This document shows positions 40,110-43,715 of a stretch of 43,715 nucleotides of DNA, one piece after another. Position numbers and translations under genes: made by a program. This DNA comes from Flavobacteriales bacterium (GTDB lineage: Bacteria; Bacteroidota; Bacteroidia; Flavobacteriales_F; PHOS-HE28). Numbering within the stretch: the stretch's first letter is position 1; each line of letters opens with the position of its first letter. The notes beneath the pieces are model-generated. The model was not told the DNA's origin and ran no database searches. It was given only the letters and a program-made list of their open reading frames with translations. The stretch lies in NCBI GenBank assembly GCA_020437905.1, contig JAGQVN010000104.1, forward strand, positions 1-43,715. The letters run 5' to 3'.

Positions 40110-41447
40110 ATGGACAGAAGGAAATTCATCAAACGAGCAGGGGCAGTGGCGGGAGCCACCATTGCTGCACCTTACATCCTTCCAACGGGCAGGCTCTTCG
40201 CCGCGTCCGGTGGGGGCGGTCAGCTGGCCTCGCACGTGGTCTTCGTGCTGTTCGCCGGTGGCGTGCGCCAGCAGGAATCCGTGTTGCAACGCTACCTGGA
40301 TGACAGCCAGGGTGAGCCCTATGCCGGCAACATCATGTACAACATGTTGAACGGCGCACCACCCACCCAGAAGATCGTGTACGGCACCGGTCTGGGAGGC
40401 ATCAACCCGATCCCTGCGGTGCTTGGACAAACCTTGCAGCAGCAGGGCACGCTCTTTCCCGAGATGCGCGCGGTCTCCACCGGTCATTATGGTGGATTGA
40501 ATTCGCTGCTCCAAGGTGATACGGCCGCCACCCAGGGCCTGAACCAGAAACCCCTCGGCCCGACCATCTTCGAATACCTCCGCCGCCACGCAGGAACCCC
40601 GGCCAGCAAGGTGTGGTTCGTGGGCAATACGATCGGCAATTCGGTTCCCCTGTTGAACTACAGCGAGCATCCGGACTACGGTGTGACCTATGGGGCCAAT
40701 TTCTTTGCACCCAACATCACCTTCGGTCCCCTGGGTGACGAGTACCTGGCCAACGCCAAAGTGTACCACCCGCAGGACCAGCTGGCGCCCATGTACGAGA
40801 TGAAGTACTTCCTGGACAACAGCTTCGAGAACCAGGGTCGTGTGCTGCCTGCTCTGGGCAATACGGAAGAGGAGAAGCAGGACATCAAGGCCTTCATGAA
40901 GGAGATGTTCAATAAGACCCAGAACGGAACGATCGCCCATCCACCGGTGGCCGATAGCGGCGATCTGCGCACGGTGGGCTATGCCTGCGAGCTGCTCAAG
41001 TGGTTCAAGCCCACGCTCACCGTCGTGAACCTGAGCGCCGTTGATGGGTGCCACAGCAATTTCACGGGTTATCTCGCCTCCCTGCATCGCGCCGATCATG
41101 CGGTCGGTCACCTGTGGGACTTCATCCAGACCCAGGTCCCTGAAATGGCGGGGGATACCGTGATCATCGCTGCGCCGGAGTGCGGACGCAACGATGAGCC
41201 GAACGCCATCCGCGATGCCAACGACTGGTATGCGTATGACCACAGCGATCAGAACTCGCTCCGCGTGTTCGGCATGATGGCCGGGCCGACCGTACCCAGC
41301 AACCTCATCGTTGGCAGTGAGAACAACCCCGTGGGCCGGGTCACGGACATGGTCCTGACGATCGCAGAGGTATTGGGCATCAAGAGCGAAGTCATCAATG
41401 CGGGACAGATCTACCCGACATCCTCATCCTTGTTCGATCAGATGTGA
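40110..41447 (+). CDS. Tat-exported DUF1501-like protein (alkaline-phosphatase-superfamily fold likely)
   Basis: 445 residues. The twin-arginine signal RRKFIK (3-8) precedes AGAVAGATIAAPYIL. The body follows the DUF1501 plan: VVFVLFAGGVRQQ near 43, SVSTGHYGG-like STGHYGG (123-129), then the C-terminal set VDGCHSNF (311-318), ADHAVGHLWDFI, APECGRNDEPN (355-365) and DHSD (377-380). DUF1501 members show D-[TS]-H-S-N, EFGR and DH at the same places. They are exported, of unknown activity, and are mostly known from Planctomycetes beside DUF1549/DUF1553 genes. Metal-dependent hydrolase chemistry is inferred from the superfamily resemblance. Its stop lies 2 nt before the next ATG. Confidence 0.75.
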   Translation: MDRRKFIKRAGAVAGATIAAPYILPTGRLFAASGGGGQLASHVVFVLFAGGVRQQESVLQRYLDDSQGEPYAGNIMYNMLNGAPPTQKIVYGTGLGGINPIPAVLGQTLQQQGTLFPEMRAVSTGHYGGLNSLLQGDTAATQGLNQKPLGPTIFEYLRRHAGTPASKVWFVGNTIGNSVPLLNYSEHPDYGVTYGANFFAPNITFGPLGDEYLANAKVYHPQDQLAPMYEMKYFLDNSFENQGRVLPALGNTEEEKQDIKAFMKEMFNKTQNGTIAHPPVADSGDLRTVGYACELLKWFKPTLTVVNLSAVDGCHSNFTGYLASLHRADHAVGHLWDFIQTQVPEMAGDTVIIAAPECGRNDEPNAIRDANDWYAYDHSDQNSLRVFGMMAGPTVPSNLIVGSENNPVGRVTDMVLTIAEVLGIKSEVINAGQIYPTSSSLFDQM

Positions 41448-41449
41448 AC

Positions 41450-42382
41450 ATGCGCGGTTGCGTGATCATAGCAGCATTGCTGGTGGTGGCGTGCCAGAAG
41501 ACGGACGAGAACCCCTTCGACGGTCTGGACCGACCGGACCTGAACCCTCCCTTGGAGAGCTTGCCGACCGGGAACTTTGCATGGCTGCATCAGAAGATCT
41601 TCGAGCCCACCTGCGCGGAGAGCGGGTGTCACGACGGCACGTTCGAACCGGAGTTCCGCACGATCTCCAGTGCCTACAATTCCATCGTCCTGCACCCGGT
41701 CATTGCCAATGATCCGGGCGAAAGCTTCAGCTATCGTGTGGTGCCAGGTGATGTGAACGCTTCCTTCCTGCATGAGCGCATGACCGTGTTCGTTCCGGCG
41801 ACCTCGGGCATCATGCCCTTGGACGTGGCGCCGGGGTCGGATTGGCCCGCGAACAGCCAGAGCTACATCGCGGCCATTGAGCAGTGGATCGCCAACGGTG
41901 CGCCCGACATGTTCGGCCAGCTGCCCAGCGCCGGTGATCTGGAGCCTCAGGTGGTCGGTCTCCTGGCCTTCCCTGCCGGGAGCACCTCATCGCCCTATCC
42001 ACGCGGGACCGATCCCGGTGTACAGCCCATTGAAGTGCCATCGGGTCCGGTTGATGTCTGGTTCGCCTTCGACGATGCGAACACAGCGGCTTTGGACCTG
42101 CAGGTGAACCAGTTCAAACTGTCCACGGCCAGCATGGGCTTCGACACCATTCCGGCACAGAACCTTGCGGTGGGCAATGGCTTCGTGGGTCCGGACTTCG
42201 GTAATGCGAACGTGGGATTCACGCACCTCGCGGCCTTGGACCTGAGCGGATCGGATGTTGGCACATATTACTTCCTCCGCGTCTATGTGAACGATGGTGA
42301 TCATACGGAGGACACCGAGATCCCGAACGACGGGACCGGGCCGCCCATGCGGGATTACTTCACCCTGAAGGTCGTGCCATGA
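41450..42382 (+). CDS. Lipoprotein with CxxxxCH heme-c-like site
   Basis: 310 residues from the ATG at 41450; a GTG at 41444 overlapping the previous stop is the alternative. Lipobox LLVVAC (Cys15). The segment IFEPTCAESGCHDG puts Cys55, Cys60 and His61 in a CX4CH pattern, as in some multiheme cytochromes. Downstream RVVPGDVNASFLHERM and SGIMPLDV resemble the PGxxxxS.L..R...MP part of planctomycete-type cytochromes. The C-terminal half (about 190-310) looks like an Ig/beta-sandwich domain. If heme is bound, the protein is a surface or periplasmic electron carrier. It overlaps the next gene by 4 bases. Confidence 0.7.
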   Translation: MRGCVIIAALLVVACQKTDENPFDGLDRPDLNPPLESLPTGNFAWLHQKIFEPTCAESGCHDGTFEPEFRTISSAYNSIVLHPVIANDPGESFSYRVVPGDVNASFLHERMTVFVPATSGIMPLDVAPGSDWPANSQSYIAAIEQWIANGAPDMFGQLPSAGDLEPQVVGLLAFPAGSTSSPYPRGTDPGVQPIEVPSGPVDVWFAFDDANTAALDLQVNQFKLSTASMGFDTIPAQNLAVGNGFVGPDFGNANVGFTHLAALDLSGSDVGTYYFLRVYVNDGDHTEDTEIPNDGTGPPMRDYFTLKVVP

Positions 42383-42816
42383 ACAAGTGGATCCTCGCGT
42401 TCACGGTCGTAGTGCTGACCTCCTGTAAGAAGGATGAGGTGCTTCCTTCCGTGCCGGAGATCGAGCTGATCTCCGTGTCGCCGACCGTGGTGCAATCCTT
42501 TGGCGAGCCGGTGATCCTGCGGTTCAAGTACCAGGATGGGGATGGCGACCTCGGCGAGCCCGACCCGGACAGTTATTCGCTGGAAGTGAAGGACAGCCGC
42601 CTGAACGCCGCCGACGGCTACCATGTGCCACCCTTGGCACCGCTGGATAGCGAAGTGGCCATCGAAGGAGAGCTCGAAGTGGAATTGACCCCCTTGTTCC
42701 TACTTGGCAATGGGGCCCAGGAGACCGTGACGTATTCCATCCGATTGCGGGACCGGGCCGGAAATTGGAGCAATACGCTCGTGTCCCCCGCGGTGATGGT
42801 GGTGGACAGTCTGTAG
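42379..42816 (+). CDS. Small Ig-like lipoprotein
   Basis: 145 residues overlapping the preceding gene by 4 bases (ATGA). Lipobox VVLTSC (Cys16). A single beta-sandwich-like domain (about 25-145) with the acidic loop YQDGDGDLGEPDPDSY, which may bind calcium, and a last strand VTYSIRLRDRAGNWSN. It resembles the small Ig-like lipoproteins of Bacteroidota operons. It is likely an accessory surface part of the same system, which is inference from position. Confidence 0.7.
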   Translation: MNKWILAFTVVVLTSCKKDEVLPSVPEIELISVSPTVVQSFGEPVILRFKYQDGDGDLGEPDPDSYSLEVKDSRLNAADGYHVPPLAPLDSEVAIEGELEVELTPLFLLGNGAQETVTYSIRLRDRAGNWSNTLVSPAVMVVDSL

Positions 42817-42828
42817 CACCGGTGCGTG

Positions 42829-43715
42829 ATGAACGCCAGGAACATCATAGGATCCGCAGCCATCGCGCTGATCGGGCAGACAGGGGCGCAACCCCTGCCC
42901 GAGTTCAACATGATGGATACGGTGGTCACCGAGTGCAAAGGCATCCTGCTGGACAGTGAGGCCGGCCCCGGCGGCAACATCTATGGCAACAATGAGGACT
43001 TCGTCTTCACCATCGATGCAGGCAATACCATCACGCTCGTGTTCGATCCCGTTTTCTGCACGGAGTTCGGCCTTGACCTGCTCACCTTCCATGACGGGCC
43101 TTCCACGGCGTCCCCACAGATAGGTCCGGCTTATTCGGGGATCGTAGCCCCGCCACCCATCGTGGCCACCAGCGGTTTCCTCACCGTGCATTTCGTGTCG
43201 GATCAGAGCGTGGCCTATTGTGGCTTCGAGGCCCAATGGACCTCCGAAGTGGAGCCGCCGGTACCGCCAACGCTATCCGTTCCCCAGGCGCCTTTATGCC
43301 AGGCCACAAGCATCAGCGTCTCCTTCTCCGATCCGATCCCCTGCGACTCCATCGTGGCGGATGCATTCACGCTGACCGGGACAGGTATGCCGGACATCGT
43401 GGGGGCCCAAGCGACGAACTGCGTGGGTGACGAGACCACCACCGGTGTGTTGTTGGTCGATCCGCCATTCGACTACAACTGCCCCTATGACCTGGACTTC
43501 ACCATCGGCATTGCTGACCGGTGCGACAGCATCTGGATGTTCACCATCGCTACCACCACGCTGGTCAATGACTGTCCGCTGGTGGTGAACGCATTGGTCA
43601 CCGAGGACACGATCTGCGGCGGGACCTGCGTGCAGCTGCGGGCTGAAGTACAAGGCTGCCTGAACTACACCTACTCATGGGACCAGGGTCTACCCGCGAC
43701 GTCGGGCCCGCATAC
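42829..43715 (+). CDS. CUB-domain surface protein, 3' end cut by window
   Basis: 295 codons are open from the ATG at 42829 to the window edge. A signal peptide (about 1-20, ending TGAQ) precedes a CUB-like domain at about 32-142: ECKGILLDSEAGPGGNIYGNN, VFDPVFCTEFGLDLLTFHDG, VHFVSDQSVAYCGFEAQW. Cysteine-rich beta repeats follow. Such CUB-plus-repeat proteins of Bacteroidota are usually very large adhesin-like T9SS cargo ending in a gliding-motility C-terminal domain, which would lie beyond the window. It starts 12 nt after the Ig-like lipoprotein gene, so it is probably the sixth gene of the operon. Confidence 0.78.
   Translation, partial: MNARNIIGSAAIALIGQTGAQPLPEFNMMDTVVTECKGILLDSEAGPGGNIYGNNEDFVFTIDAGNTITLVFDPVFCTEFGLDLLTFHDGPSTASPQIGPAYSGIVAPPPIVATSGFLTVHFVSDQSVAYCGFEAQWTSEVEPPVPPTLSVPQAPLCQATSISVSFSDPIPCDSIVADAFTLTGTGMPDIVGAQATNCVGDETTTGVLLVDPPFDYNCPYDLDFTIGIADRCDSIWMFTIATTTLVNDCPLVVNALVTEDTICGGTCVQLRAEVQGCLNYTYSWDQGLPATSGPH

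Noticed and set aside
39537-41243. 568-codon open frame antisense to the lipoprotein/DUF1501 operon
   Set aside because: The opposite strand has a lipobox, a Tat signal and family motifs. The antisense frame has no recognisable domain; long antisense frames are expected in GC-rich coding DNA.

Overview
The window looks like chromosomal DNA of a GC-rich (roughly 58-60% by eye) member of the Bacteroidota, most likely a Flavobacteriales-type bacterium. The reasons are a type IX secretion (T9SS) sorting domain, the ftsX-DUF3098-uppP-truB-queA gene order, small Bacteroidota-specific families next to purD, almost no Shine-Dalgarno sequences, and many -7 promoter boxes of the form TAnnTTTG. Genes are densely packed, with no gene-free gap above 300 bases. 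I see no tRNA, rRNA, CRISPR array, insertion sequence or prophage.

Layout. 1-2564: 5' part of an arylsulfotransferase-like gene and a polytopic membrane protein, both minus strand. 2623-6025: an ECF sigma factor unit made of sigma factor, a membrane anti-sigma candidate with three repeated units, a small secreted TonB-C-like protein and an outer-membrane barrel protein. Three copies of TGTAAC-N16/17-CGTC precede the sigma gene and the last two genes. 6160-10466: yebC, a NIT-domain histidine kinase and an acyl-CoA carboxylase carboxyltransferase. 10501-15296: TauE/SafE permease, secreted thioredoxin-like protein, purD, two small-family membrane proteins and purQ. 15123-18796: a CotH/lamin-tail surface protein whose 3' end lies antisense inside purQ, and a T9SS cargo protein. 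18848-25707: CDF metal transporter, conserved membrane protein, SRAP protein, dnaG, MORN lipoprotein, polyprenyl synthetase and a barrel protein.

25746-31295 is a minus-strand housekeeping run: ftsX, DUF3098, uppP, truB, queA, ispD, rlmN. 31383-38478 holds leuS (with a low-GC, divergent insert), a DUF3108 protein, an M23 peptidase, a Rossmann-fold protein, a membrane protein with its winged-helix regulator, and a tiny membrane peptide ending at a perfect 34-bp palindrome.

38660-43715 (running off the end) is the most unusual part: a tight run of six exported proteins. It has two lipoproteins with DUF1549-like GRxPxxxE units, a Tat-exported DUF1501-like protein, a lipoprotein with a CxxxxCH heme-c site, an Ig-like lipoprotein and a large CUB-domain surface protein. 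The first four recall the DUF1549/DUF1553-DUF1501-cytochrome modules of Planctomycetes, here split into small lipoproteins. The function is unknown; an envelope-anchored redox or hydrolytic assembly is a reasonable inference only.
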